Shown: positions 41,724 through 50,033, counted from the stretch's first letter. The stretch is 64,000 nt of DNA from JAWVFM01 sp963771655 (GCA_963771655.1 CAVYUG010000009.1:412632-476631); one strand, 5' to 3'. Notes: a model not told the origin generated them from the letters alone. Program-made: numbers and translations.

Positions 41724-42629
41724 TCATCCTGACGGCACGACGTGGGTGCCGCGCTCGCCGCGCATGATTGCCGCGGCGTCGCTGAGGGCGCCGATGCCCG
41801 CGAACCCGCCGGTGCGCTCGACGAACCGGCAGGCGGCCTCGGCCTTCGGGCCCATCGATCCCGGTGCGAGATCCATCCCGCGAAGCTCGGTGACGCTCGC
41901 CTCTCGCAGGGCGTGCGCTTGCGGCGTGCCCCAGTCGGCCTCCACCGCCGGCACGTCGGTCAGGAGCAGCAGCGCGTCGGCCTCCAGCTCCGCCGCCAGG
42001 AGCGCCGCCGCGAGGTCCTTGTCGATCACGGCCTCGACGCCGTGCAGCCGGCCGTCCACCTTCACGACCGGGATCCCTCCCCCACCGACGCAGACGACGA
42101 GCACGCCCGACTCCACGAGCAGCCTGATGGTCGGCAGCTCGACGATCTCGCGCGGCTCCGGAGAGGCCACCACGCGCCGATAGCGATCCCCGTCGGGCGC
42201 CACCTGCCAGTCTCGCTCCGCCGCGAGCCGCTCGGCCTCGTCGCGCCCGTAGACGGGGCCGATCGGCTTCGTCGGCCGCTCGAACGCCGGGTCGTCGCGG
42301 TCAACCACGACCTGGGTCAGAAGGGTGGCCACGGGCCGGGCGCCGAGCTCGTTCGTGAGCTCCTGGTCGAGGAGGTACCCGATCATTCCCTCGGTCTCGG
42401 CACCCAGCACGTCGAGCGGGTCGGGGGCCTCGCCGGTGGACGCATCTGCCTGGAGGGCGAGCAACCCGATCTGCGGGCCGTTTCCGTGGGTGACGACGAC
42501 CTCGTGGTCGCCGGCGAGCTCTGCGATCGCTCGCACGGCCACCGCGACGTTGCGCCGCTGCGTGGCGGCGTCGGCGCGCTCGCCCCTGCGAAGCAGGGCG
42601 TTGCCTCCGAGCGCTGCGACCACGCGCAT
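41724..42629 (-). CDS. arcC: carbamate kinase
   Basis: A 301-aa amino-acid-kinase-fold enzyme: MRVVAALGGNALLRRGE, VVVTHGNGPQIGLL, VVCVGGGGIPVV and VIDKDLAAALLAAELEAD, all diagnostic for carbamate kinase, which makes ATP from carbamoyl phosphate in arginine or purine fermentation. Start ATG 42629 is the canonical position. It is divergent from a cPGS-like gene with 33 bp between starts, and ornithine aminotransferase is nearby. No arginine deiminase or ornithine carbamoyltransferase is in the window. Confidence 0.95.
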   Translation of the reverse strand: MRVVAALGGNALLRRGERADAATQRRNVAVAVRAIAELAGDHEVVVTHGNGPQIGLLALQADASTGEAPDPLDVLGAETEGMIGYLLDQELTNELGARPVATLLTQVVVDRDDPAFERPTKPIGPVYGRDEAERLAAERDWQVAPDGDRYRRVVASPEPREIVELPTIRLLVESGVLVVCVGGGGIPVVKVDGRLHGVEAVIDKDLAAALLAAELEADALLLLTDVPAVEADWGTPQAHALREASVTELRGMDLAPGSMGPKAEAACRFVERTGGFAGIGALSDAAAIMRGERGTHVVPSG

Positions 42630-42662
42630 GACGGGCTTTGTACCGCGTAGGCTGGCCTGACC

Positions 42663-44018
42663 GTGGAAGGGAAGCCCGGCGGCCAACGCGCGAAGCCCCG
42701 AGCGCGGCGCGTGATCGTGATGGGCGCCGGCGGCCGCGACTTCCACGACTTCAACCTCCTCTACCGCAACGACCCGGCCGTCGAGGTCGTCGCCTTCACG
42801 GCCACCCAGATCCCCGGCATCGATGACCGGACCTACCCGCCGTCGCTGGCGGGCCCGCGCTACCCCGACGGGATCCCGATCCGCCCGGAGGAGGAGCTCG
42901 TCGAGCTCATCCGCTCCGAGAGCGCAGACGAGGTCGTCTTCGCCTACTCAGACGTCTCCTACCCCTACGTGATGCACGTCGCCGCGCGCGCCCAGGCCGC
43001 CGGGGCCGGCTTCGTCCTTCCGGGGCCCGAGGCAACGATGCTCAAGGCGGCGAAGCCGGTGGTGTCGGTGTGCGCCGTGCGCACCGGCGCCGGAAAGAGC
43101 CAGACCAGCCGCGCGGTGGGCAGGGTCCTGCTCGACGCCGGCCTGACGGTCGGCCTGATCCGCCACCCGATGCCCTACGGGGATCTCGAGGCGATGAGCG
43201 TGCAGCGATTCGCCTCGATCGCCGACATCGACGCCTCCCACCCGACGATCGAGGAGCGTGAGGAATACGAGCGCCCGGCCGAGATGGGGATGCTCGTCTA
43301 CGCCGGCGTCGACTACGAGGAGATCACCCGCCTGGCCGAGAGCGAGGCCGACGTCCTGATCTGGGACGGCGGCAACAACGATCTCCCGTTCCTGCGCCCC
43401 GACCTCGCGATCGTGGTCGTCGACCCGCTGCGTCCCGGCGACGAGCTCGCCTACTTCCCCGGCGAGGCGAACCTCCGCATGGCCGAGGTCGTGCTCGTGA
43501 ACAAGGCCGACAGCGCCACAGCGGAGCAGCTTCGGCGGGTCCTCGAGGACGTCGCGGCGGCCAACCCGGACGCGTCCGTCATCCAGGCCGACTCGCCGGT
43601 CACGCTCGAGGACGGCCCGTCGCTGGAGGGAAAGACGGCGCTCGTGGTCGAGGACGGCCCGACGATCACCCACGGAGGGATGCCGTTCGGGGCCGGGACG
43701 GTGGCCGCGACAGAGGCGGGAGCGTCGCGGGTAGATCCCCGCCGCTACGCGGTCGGCTCGATCCGCGACACCTTCGCGAAGTACCCGCACATCGGCCCGG
43801 TCCTCCCCGCGATGGGCTACGGCGACGAGCAGCTTCGCGACCTCGAGCAGACGATCAACGACACCGAGTGCGACGTGGTGGTGGCGGGCACGCCGATCGA
43901 CCTCGCTCGCCTGATCGAGACGCGCCACCCGATCCGCCGCGCGACCTACGAGCTGCGCCACCGCAGCGGCCCCAGCCTCGACGAGGTGCTTGCGCCGATC
44001 CTCCGCCGGGCGAGCTGA
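42663..44018 (+). CDS. cyclic 2,3-diphosphoglycerate-synthetase-like GTPase
   Basis: A 451-aa protein with an N-terminal Rossmann-like part (RRVIVMGAGGRDFHDFN), a P-loop SVCAVRTGAGKSQTSRAVG and a switch/Walker B region DVLIWDGGNNDLPFLRPDL, followed by VLVNKADSA. These match cyclic 2,3-diphosphoglycerate synthetase homologues. In archaea the enzyme makes a thermoadaptive solute; bacterial homologues often sit with carbamate kinase and amino-acid genes and their reaction is unknown. The start is GTG 42663. Placement here between arcC and rocD fits that pattern. Confidence 0.85.
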   Translation: MEGKPGGQRAKPRARRVIVMGAGGRDFHDFNLLYRNDPAVEVVAFTATQIPGIDDRTYPPSLAGPRYPDGIPIRPEEELVELIRSESADEVVFAYSDVSYPYVMHVAARAQAAGAGFVLPGPEATMLKAAKPVVSVCAVRTGAGKSQTSRAVGRVLLDAGLTVGLIRHPMPYGDLEAMSVQRFASIADIDASHPTIEEREEYERPAEMGMLVYAGVDYEEITRLAESEADVLIWDGGNNDLPFLRPDLAIVVVDPLRPGDELAYFPGEANLRMAEVVLVNKADSATAEQLRRVLEDVAAANPDASVIQADSPVTLEDGPSLEGKTALVVEDGPTITHGGMPFGAGTVAATEAGASRVDPRRYAVGSIRDTFAKYPHIGPVLPAMGYGDEQLRDLEQTINDTECDVVVAGTPIDLARLIETRHPIRRATYELRHRSGPSLDEVLAPILRRAS

Positions 44019-44020
44019 GC

Positions 44021-45244
44021 TCAGAGCCCGGCCAGCACGCCGTTCACGCGCTCGAGGAGCCAGTCGAGCTCCTCGCGGCTCGTGGTGAGTGGTGGCGCAA
44101 AGCGGATGGTCCGCTTCTGGGTCTCTTTGGCCAGGACCCCCACAGCCATCAGTCGCTCGCAGACGTTCCTGGCCGTCGTCGGCCCGGCATCGATGTCGAC
44201 GCCGATCCAGAGGCCCCGCTGGCGGACCTCGGCGACCACCCGATGATCCGCCTCCCGCAGGGAGCGGAGAAATCGTCCGCCGAGGTCGGCGGCGTTTCGC
44301 GCGATCGAGCCGTCGGCCAGGAGGTCGAGCACCTCGATCGCGATCGCGCAGGCGAGTGGGTTCCCGCCGAACGTGCTCCCGTGCTCGCCTGGCTTGAAGA
44401 GGCCGAGGACTCCGTCCCCGCCGACGACCGCCGAGACCGGCACGATTCCCCCGCCGAGAGCCTTGCCGAGCAGGAGCAGGTCAGGGGTGACGCCCTCGTG
44501 ATCGCAGGCGAACATCCGCCCCGTGCGGCCGAGCCCCGATTGGATCTCGTCGGCGATCATCAGCACGTTCGCGTCCGTGCAGATGGCTCGCGCTCCGCTG
44601 AGAAATCCCTCGGGCGGGATCCTCACGCCCGCCTCGCCCTGGATCGGCTCGACCAGGAACGCGACGGTGTCGTCGTCGAGCGCCCCCTCCAGAGCTCCGA
44701 GATCGCCAAAGGGGATGCTCTCGAAGCCCACCGCGTAGGGACCGAAGCTTGACCGCGCGGCCGGATCGTCGGAGAACGAGACGATCGTCGTGGTGCGCCC
44801 GTGGAAGTTCCCCCGGCAGACGACTATCTTCGCCCCGTCGCGCCCGACCCCCTTGGTCTCGTATCCCCACTTTCGGGCCGCCTTGATCGCCGTCTCGACG
44901 GCCTCGGCGCCGGTGTTCATCGGCAGCACCCGCTCCTGCGAGCCCGCCTCGGCGAGGCGCCGGCAGAACTCGCCGAGGCGGTCGTTTCGAAACGCGCGAG
45001 ATGTGAGCGTCAACCGGTCGAGCTGCTCTCGAGCGGCGGCGACGAGCCGCGGATGCCGGTGGCCGAAGTTCAGCGCCGAGTAGGCGGACAGCGCGTCGAA
45101 GTACCTGCGCCCGTCGACGTCCTCGACCCATGAGCCCTCGCCCCGGCTGATGACCACCGGCAGCGGGTCGTAGTTGCGGACGCCGTACTCGTCCTCGAGG
45201 CGCGTCGGGTCCGCGACCTCGCTCAGGCTGCGGATCGCCGCCAC
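44021..45244 (-). CDS. rocD: ornithine aminotransferase (ornithine-oxo-acid transaminase)
   Basis: A 407-aa class III aminotransferase close to ornithine delta-aminotransferases: YGVRNYDPLPVVISRGEG at the N-terminus, MNTGAEAVETAIKAARKWGY, FHGRTTTIVSFSDDP, the acidic PLP ligand in VLMIADEIQSGLGRTGR, PLP-Lys in LLLLGKALGGGIVPVSA, and GSTFGGNPLACAIA. It would convert ornithine to glutamate-semialdehyde. It is convergent with the cPGS-like gene (2-bp gap). Confidence 0.93.
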   Translation of the reverse strand: MAAIRSLSEVADPTRLEDEYGVRNYDPLPVVISRGEGSWVEDVDGRRYFDALSAYSALNFGHRHPRLVAAAREQLDRLTLTSRAFRNDRLGEFCRRLAEAGSQERVLPMNTGAEAVETAIKAARKWGYETKGVGRDGAKIVVCRGNFHGRTTTIVSFSDDPAARSSFGPYAVGFESIPFGDLGALEGALDDDTVAFLVEPIQGEAGVRIPPEGFLSGARAICTDANVLMIADEIQSGLGRTGRMFACDHEGVTPDLLLLGKALGGGIVPVSAVVGGDGVLGLFKPGEHGSTFGGNPLACAIAIEVLDLLADGSIARNAADLGGRFLRSLREADHRVVAEVRQRGLWIGVDIDAGPTTARNVCERLMAVGVLAKETQKRTIRFAPPLTTSREELDWLLERVNGVLAGL

Positions 45245-45360
45245 GACTTCTCCGACCGGCGCTCCATCGCAGGCCTCTCCTTCGGTCGACGCCTCGTGAT
45301 CAGGATGCTAGCCCTGCGATGCCGAGCCGGTTGATCGACGGCCGCGAGCGACCAGGTCGT

Positions 45361-45663
45361 CTAGGGACGAGCCCGGTTGATCACCGTGGTTTCGGCGATC
45401 GCTGCCCCCATCGTCCAGTACTCCCAGCCGTCGAGCTCGAGGTAGGTGAGGTGGTATCGCGGCTTGGCCGCGTCCCGTGGCCACGGCTTGACGACGCCGT
45501 CCCGGCGGATCAGCTCCGCGAACTCGAAGAACTGCGGCTCGAGCTCCGGTCGCCATTCGCGCACCGTGTACTCGTGCGGCCACTGCGGCATCGTCTTCGC
45601 GAACTGCCAGCGAACCTCGGCGATATAGGCGCGAGCGTCGTCAGCGGTGAAGGTCGCACTCAC
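45361..45663 (-). CDS. conserved hypothetical protein, 100 aa
   Basis: A 100-aa protein starting at GTG 45663, which overlaps the upstream zinc-ribbon stop (GTGA). Sequence reads TADDARAYIAEVRWQFAKTMP then PHEYTVREWR, and ends HLTYLELDGWEYWTMG then TTVINRARP. I recall small proteins of this pattern as free-standing genes in many bacteria, often near mobile or defence genes; no function is known. It is co-expressed with the zinc-ribbon protein. Confidence 0.75.
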   Translation of the reverse strand: MSATFTADDARAYIAEVRWQFAKTMPQWPHEYTVREWRPELEPQFFEFAELIRRDGVVKPWPRDAAKPRYHLTYLELDGWEYWTMGAAIAETTVINRARP

Positions 45664-46436
45664 GACTTCCGCTCGGGCTCGTCTGCGGCGCGGCAGTCGC
45701 GACATTTCCGCTGGTAGCCCACGAGCCCTGCGCAGTGCCACCAGTGGCCGTCGTTGGGGTCGAAGTAGTTGCTTATCGGCCTCCGCATGCGGCGGCGCCC
45801 GCAGGAGTCGCAAACCCGGCCCTCGCAGAAGCACGTCGACTCGAAGCGCTCGATGGCGCCTTGCACGCGTCGCCACGTTTGGCCGCGCACGGTTCCACAC
45901 GAGTCGCAGAGCTCCAACCCAGGCGGCATCCAGCCGCGCAGCGGCTTGATCTCGAGCCTTGGCTCCGAAAGCAGGCCTTCGATGTCCCAATCCGTCGGGT
46001 CCGGCCTGTCCCCGGACGGCTCCACCGGCTCCTCGAAGCGCCGGCTCGCCAGCTCGCGCAGGACGAGGTCGAGTCGCTCGCCAAGCGTCACGGTCCTCGC
46101 TTCGCACTCACGGCAGACCCAATGGAGCCCGCGGCGCGTATCGGCGAGCGCATCCACCGTCCCGCGGCAGATCTCGCAATATCGCCAGACGCGCCTCCTC
46201 AGACCACTCGCCGCGGACGTCCAGGTGCACTTCTCGTGGCCCGAGGAGAAGGCGAGGAAGTCTCCGGCCGAGTCGCAATGCGCCGCCGTGTGCTCCTCGA
46301 TCGTTGGGTAATAGCCGATCTCCCCACACCCTTGGCAGACCTTGCCGCCGGGAGCCAGCGGCTTCGGTTTTGGGCCGAGGCCGAGGATCTGCTTGATCCA
46401 TTCCGCTTCGCGCGCGAGCTCGGGTTGAGTTGGCAT
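45660..46436 (-). CDS. multi-zinc-ribbon protein of unknown function
   Basis: A 258-aa protein with at least five CxxC-type pairs: CQGCGEIGYYPT, RYCEICRGTVDAL, WVCRECEARTVT, LCDSCGTVRGQ, CFCEGRVCDSCGRR, and the terminal KCRDCRAADEPERKS. Two extra His/Cys clusters (HTAAHC, WWHCAG) suggest three to four zinc ribbons. Such proteins bind nucleic acids or act as scaffolds. It is the first gene of a two-gene unit with 45361-45663, divergent from the sigma-factor operon across the inverted-repeat region. Confidence 0.72.
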   Translation of the reverse strand: MPTQPELAREAEWIKQILGLGPKPKPLAPGGKVCQGCGEIGYYPTIEEHTAAHCDSAGDFLAFSSGHEKCTWTSAASGLRRRVWRYCEICRGTVDALADTRRGLHWVCRECEARTVTLGERLDLVLRELASRRFEEPVEPSGDRPDPTDWDIEGLLSEPRLEIKPLRGWMPPGLELCDSCGTVRGQTWRRVQGAIERFESTCFCEGRVCDSCGRRRMRRPISNYFDPNDGHWWHCAGLVGYQRKCRDCRAADEPERKS

Positions 46437-46549
46437 GAAACACCTCCATCGATCCCGGCTGTAGCACCGTGCCTCGATCCGGAGATCTCGGTCGGTTGCC
46501 GCGGCGTCGACGGGCCGGGTCCCTCAGCCGCTCTTGATGGATAACGGCA

Positions 46550-46563
46550 GTGACTGTAGTCAC
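46550..46563. promoter_or_regulatory. perfect palindrome GTGACTGTAGTCAC
   Basis: GTGACT and AGTCAC are exact inverted copies around GT. It has the size and symmetry of an HTH dimer operator, and lies between divergent operons, one encoding an HTH-like protein and a metalloprotease of the repressor-cleaving type. Confidence 0.5.
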
Positions 46564-46586
46564 CACGAGACGATCTTGTGACACGT

Positions 46587-46621
46587 CCGTCAGGTCTGCC
46601 ACTCGCCCGCCGACCTGACGG
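46587..46621. promoter_or_regulatory. 10-bp inverted repeat with 15-base spacer
   Basis: CCGTCAGGTC (46587-46596) and GACCTGACGG (46612-46621) are perfect inverted copies. It may be an operator with two half-sites 1.5-2.5 helical turns apart, or a hairpin in a leader RNA. It lies 24 bases from the palindrome at 46550-46563. Confidence 0.5.
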
Positions 46622-46768
46622 TCGAAGCAACTCTCGTTCGGCGAGGGGCCCAATGCCAGCGAAAGTTTCGTCTGCCACAAGCGCTATCTTTCGCCGCCGC
46701 CCGAGGGTTGCAGGGACCGGGAGGCGTTCACGCCGGCTGGCGACGAGTGCGCCAAGCCCAGATACGAG

Positions 46769-47414
46769 ATGCCATTTAGACGTCGAAAGGACTTCGAGCT
46801 TGGCCCCCTCGAAGACGAGGAGCTCCTCGCCTACGCGGTCGCCGCTCGCGATGCCGGTGAGACCGATGCGATGCAGGAGGCGCTCGCGATCCTCGTCTTC
46901 CGCCGCTACGCCAACCTGGTCCGCCGCGCCGGCCTCAAGGTCCGACCAAGGCCGACGCCGAGGACATCGCCTGCGAAGACGATCGCCGACGCCGATCGTC
47001 GCCCGCTTCCAGGGCACCAGCGAGGGTGAGTTCTGGAAGCTCGTCAGCACGATCCTCGCTCGCCGCATCGCCGATTTCCTCGAGAAGCGCAAGCGGTCGC
47101 TCGACGAGGCGCCGCTCCCCGAGGAGCACGCGGACGACGAGGACATCCATGGAGGGCCCGCGGCCGTGACCCAGGACCCGACCACGGCGATCGGAGCCCA
47201 GGACGTGATCGACCGCCGCCTCGACGCGCTGAGCGACGTGCACCGGCGCGTCGTAGAGCTCTCCGTGTTCGAGGACCTCGAGGCGAAGGACGTCGCCGAG
47301 CGGGTGAACGAGGAGCACCCCGGCCTCAATCCGCCGATGAGCGTCGACAATGTCCACCAGATCACGAGCCGATTCCGCAAGGATCTGCGCGACGACCTCG
47401 AGGCTTCCGGCTAG
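46769..47414 (+). CDS. ECF-type RNA polymerase sigma factor (frameshifted in the middle)
   Basis: A reconstructed protein of about 215 aa. Start ATG 46769 gives MPFRRRKDFELGPLEDEELL and FRRYANLVRRAGLKVR. After small frame changes at about 46942, 46975 and 47003, region 2 continues as TKADAEDIACE then TIADAIVARFQGTSEGEFWK, the sigma-2 pattern (DAEDI..ET). Region 4 is intact: DALSDVHRRVVELSVFEDLEAKDVAERV then MSVDNVHQITSRFRKDLRDDL. The frame changes are within 65 bp and look like sequence errors, but a dead sigma gene cannot be excluded. The next gene starts 10 bp downstream. Confidence 0.7.
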
Positions 47415-47424
47415 AGGAAACCCC

Positions 47425-48066
47425 ATGACCGACGTCGATCGGCTCCTACGCGAATACATCCAAGAGCACCAAGCCGGCGGCGAGGCGGACCCGCTCGCCT
47501 ACGTCGAGCGCCTCGAGGGCGCCGACCGCGCTGAGCTCGAGGCGCTCATCGACGGCTACCTCGCGCGCGCACCCGGCCAACCGTGGGATCCCGAGGCCTA
47601 CCGCGGCTCGCCCGCCGAGCAGGTCGTGACGGCGCTCACCGAGTCGCTCGCCGGCGTCTCGGGCTCGTGGCCGATGCTCCTCCCCGAGCTTCGCAACAGG
47701 GCGCGGATCCGCCGCGACGAACTGGTCGCTGGACTCGCCGAGAAGCTTGGCGTCGGCGGCCGCGAGGAGAAGGTCGCCTACTACTACAACAAGATGGAGC
47801 ACGGGCTGCTCGAGCCCTCCGGGGTCTCCGACCGCGTGCTCGACGCCCTGGCCGGCATCGTCGACACGACGCGCGATGCGCTGCGAAGAGCCGGCGAGCG
47901 CGTCGCCCCGCCTTCGGCCGGCGAGGGCGCTGTGTTCGCGCGAAAGGCGTATGCCGATGCCGATCACGGCGGCGAGGCTCCGGCGGCGCCGGCCAGCGCC
48001 GCAGCGCCCGCCCGCGATGAGGACATCGAGCGCGACGAGGTCGACGAGCTTTTCCTCGGGGGCTGA
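47425..48066 (+). CDS. sigma-operon partner with HTH-like middle
   Basis: A 213-aa protein. The N-terminal about 60 residues (DVDRLLREYIQEHQAGGEADPLAYVERLEG, ELEALIDGYLARAPG) resemble the N-terminal part of proteins linked to sigma or kinase modules. The middle LPELRNRARIRRDELVAGLAEKLGV, KVAYYYNKMEHGLLEPSGVSDRVL has the look of an XRE-like helix-turn-helix. The tail is Ala-rich and ends DIERDEVDELFLGG. It may regulate the upstream sigma factor (anti-sigma-like) or bind the operators at 46550-46621. Both roles are inference. Confidence 0.65.
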   Translation: MTDVDRLLREYIQEHQAGGEADPLAYVERLEGADRAELEALIDGYLARAPGQPWDPEAYRGSPAEQVVTALTESLAGVSGSWPMLLPELRNRARIRRDELVAGLAEKLGVGGREEKVAYYYNKMEHGLLEPSGVSDRVLDALAGIVDTTRDALRRAGERVAPPSAGEGAVFARKAYADADHGGEAPAAPASAAAPARDEDIERDEVDELFLGG

Positions 48067-48110
48067 GAGCGCCGTCAGGCACTGACCGCGCCGAGCGACT
48101 CCGAGTTCAT

Positions 48111-48350
48111 ATGAGGACCGGCAATCGAAATCACCTGAGAGGGGTGTTCGGCTTCGCCGTTCGCGAGCGCGACTGGCCGCTCGCCGGGCTGCTCGCCGTT
48201 GCCACCGCGGGCGAGCCGCTCGCCGACGCTGCGCTGCGGTTCGAGCTCAACCGCCTCGTCGGGACCGGCGGGGGCGTCAGCTTTGGCTCGCTGCGCGCGC
48301 TCGGTCACCTTCTCCGCGCGATCGCCCGCCTCGACTCAACCCGAGACTAG
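48111..48350 (+). CDS. small hypothetical protein in the sigma/IrrE operon
   Basis: A 79-aa protein starting MRTGNRNHLRGVFGFAVRER, rich in Ala and Leu (LAGLLAVATAGEPLADAALRFELNRLV). Codon use at third positions is strongly GC, as in real genes here, and the spacing fits an operon (44 bp after the partner gene and 13 bp before the protease). No family is recognised. A competing antisense frame has worse position and no operon fit. Confidence 0.5.
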   Translation: MRTGNRNHLRGVFGFAVRERDWPLAGLLAVATAGEPLADAALRFELNRLVGTGGGVSFGSLRALGHLLRAIARLDSTRD

Positions 48351-48363
48351 GATCGGCTCGCCG

Positions 48364-48930
48364 ATGAAGCAGGCCGAGGTCGAGGCGATCGAGCGGCGCG
48401 CCGAGCAGGCCCTCGCCGCGCTGCCGAGCTGGCTCTGGGACGGCGAGAGCCTCCCGGTGCCGGTCGAGGCGATCGCCGACACCCACTACGGCCTGCTCGT
48501 CCGCGACGTCGACGACCTGACCACCGCGCCCGGCTGCCCCAAGCTCGCCGAGGGCCAGGGCCTCTCGGGACTTCTGCTCGCAGGCGCGGGCGAGATCTGG
48601 GTGAACGCCGAGGAGGGGCGCGAGTGGCCGCCGCGGCGCCGCTTCACGATCGGCCACGAGCTCGGCCATTTCGTCCTCCACAGCGACGGCGAGCGCTCGC
48701 TCTTCTGCCGCTCGACGGCCGTCCAGGCCGACGAGCAGCCCGACCCGAATACGCCGCCGCCCGACCTGCCGGACATCGAGGAGGAGGCGAGCGTGTTCGC
48801 AGCGGCGCTCCTGATGCCCGCGCGGCTCGTGCGCCGGGAGTACGAGGCCGATCGCGAGTTCTCGAGGCTCTGCGGCTGCTTCGGCGCTTCGGGCGCCGCG
48901 ATGGGGCGCCGGCTCCACGCGGTGATCTGA
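48364..48930 (+). CDS. ImmA/IrrE-family zinc metalloprotease
   Basis: A 188-aa protein starting MKQAEVEAIERRAEQALAAL. The zinc-protease motif is RFTIGHELGHFVLHSDGER, HExxH with downstream acidic residues, and the segment EEEASVFAAALLMPARLV is the ImmA/IrrE hallmark. Such proteases cleave repressors (ImmA with ImmR, IrrE/PprI with DdrO) after DNA damage or stress. Here the repressor candidate is the HTH-like protein at 47425. This gives a sigma factor / HTH / protease operon. Confidence 0.9.
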   Translation: MKQAEVEAIERRAEQALAALPSWLWDGESLPVPVEAIADTHYGLLVRDVDDLTTAPGCPKLAEGQGLSGLLLAGAGEIWVNAEEGREWPPRRRFTIGHELGHFVLHSDGERSLFCRSTAVQADEQPDPNTPPPDLPDIEEEASVFAAALLMPARLVRREYEADREFSRLCGCFGASGAAMGRRLHAVI

Positions 48931-48935
48931 GTCGT

Positions 48936-49334
48936 TCACGGCACGAGCGTGATCGTCCCTTCGCGCGCCACCGGCGCGAAATCCCTTTCGTCGAGCGTCA
49001 GAACGCGGCCGCCGCGGCGCTCGGCGCAGGCGATGACCGCGGCGTCCGCGAGGCCCAACCTCAGGTCCGCGTACCGGTCGAGCAGCTCCCCGACGCGCTG
49101 GAAATCGCCGTCACCGCAGTCGAGCTCGTAGTGACCCGAGTCGATATCACGCACCAGCTGGCGCAGGACGTCGGGCCCAAGGTCTGCTTCGACCATGTAC
49201 CCGACCTCCGCCAGGATCCCGGCGGGAAGGATGAGTGGCCCGAGCTCCGATTCGAGCGCGGCGCGCACCGCCTCGTGATCGGGGTCAGCACCGTTCAGCG
49301 CGGCGAGGACTCCGGAGGTGTCGAGCGTGATCAC
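48936..49334 (-). CDS. PIN-domain toxin (VapC-like)
   Basis: A 132-aa PIN nuclease: metal Asp in MITLDTSGVLAALNG, acidic AGILAEVGYMV, and DLRLGLADAAVIACAERRGG with late Asp in LTLDERDFAP. It would cleave RNA. It starts at ATG 49334, overlapping the antitoxin stop (ATGA). Confidence 0.88.
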   Translation of the reverse strand: MITLDTSGVLAALNGADPDHEAVRAALESELGPLILPAGILAEVGYMVEADLGPDVLRQLVRDIDSGHYELDCGDGDFQRVGELLDRYADLRLGLADAAVIACAERRGGRVLTLDERDFAPVAREGTITLVP

Positions 49335-49570
49335 TTGCGCCGGCGCCAGGCGCGTGCGAGGCGAGCCTCGTCGTCGGCCGCACGAGCCTTCGGGTTGGAA
49401 CCCATGCCAACCGACGGCGGCAGCCCGGGCTCGCGCTCGCTTCGCTCGAGGTACTCGTCGAGCGCCTCGCGGGTGATCTGGGCGCGCGAGCGCCCCAAAC
49501 GGCGTGCGGCCTGCCGCAACCGCTTATCGGTGCCGTCGGGGATGTAGAGAGTCGTCTTGCGCACAGACAT
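49331..49570 (-). CDS. ribbon-helix-helix antitoxin (CopG/VapB-like)
   Basis: A 79-aa protein: MSVRKTTLYIPDGTDKRLRQ, then AARRLGRSRAQITREALDEYL, a ribbon-helix-helix DNA-binding motif, and a disordered acidic tail likely to block the PIN toxin. It starts at ATG 49570. Antitoxin precedes toxin, the usual order. Confidence 0.85.
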   Translation of the reverse strand: MSVRKTTLYIPDGTDKRLRQAARRLGRSRAQITREALDEYLERSEREPGLPPSVGMGSNPKARAADDEARLARAWRRRK

Positions 49571-49598
49571 CACGGTACCACCCGAAACGTATGGCAGA

Positions 49599-50033
49599 TC
49601 AAGGCAGCTCCTCCGGGAGCACCACGAACCCCTCACGCGACGCCGCGTCGCGGAGGCGACGGTCGAACGACACGAACTCGGTCCGCTCGGCTACCTCGCC
49701 GCGCCACACCCGTGCGGCGGCGAGCTGAAACGCGTCGCCGGCGCGGAGGGCGTGGACCGCCAACGCACGTTCCGCTTCCCTCCGCACTGCCTCGGCGGGG
49801 GCGACCTCGGACCAAGCGCTTCTCAGCTTCTCGAGCACGGTGGCTGCCCGCTTGACGCCCGCGGCGTCGACGTCGCCAGCGCGCTCGCGGCGACGAAGCG
49901 CGGACGTGCATTCGACGCGGGTGGCCCACCAGACGACCAAGGCACCATCCGAGCGGGCGAGATCGGCGGGGATCTCGGTCCACGCCTCCTCCACCAGGAG
50001 GGGCACGACCGCGGACGCATCCCAGAAGCGCAC
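49599..50033 (-). CDS. PIN-domain toxin (VapC-like), second
   Basis: A 144-aa PIN nuclease: MRFWDASAVVPLLVEE with the first Asp, RVECTSALRRRERAG, and the late block HALRAGDAFQLAAARVWRG followed by FVSFDRRLRDAASREG. It follows its antitoxin by four bases. Confidence 0.88.
   Translation of the reverse strand: MRFWDASAVVPLLVEEAWTEIPADLARSDGALVVWWATRVECTSALRRRERAGDVDAAGVKRAATVLEKLRSAWSEVAPAEAVRREAERALAVHALRAGDAFQLAAARVWRGEVAERTEFVSFDRRLRDAASREGFVVLPEELP

Larger units (their letters stand above)
46437..46768. other. intergenic region between divergent operons
   Basis: This 332-bp gap separates the zinc-ribbon operon (minus) and the ECF sigma operon (plus). It contains the two inverted repeats listed separately. 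No convincing small gene was found: short open frames on both strands lack a ribosome-binding site and have codon use unlike the neighbours. It is the most likely place for divergent promoters. Confidence 0.6.

Noticed and set aside
46108..46680. A 190-codon minus frame between the zinc-ribbon and sigma genes
   Set aside because: It overlaps the well-supported zinc-ribbon gene out of frame and has no ribosome-binding site; the upstream part is best read as regulatory.
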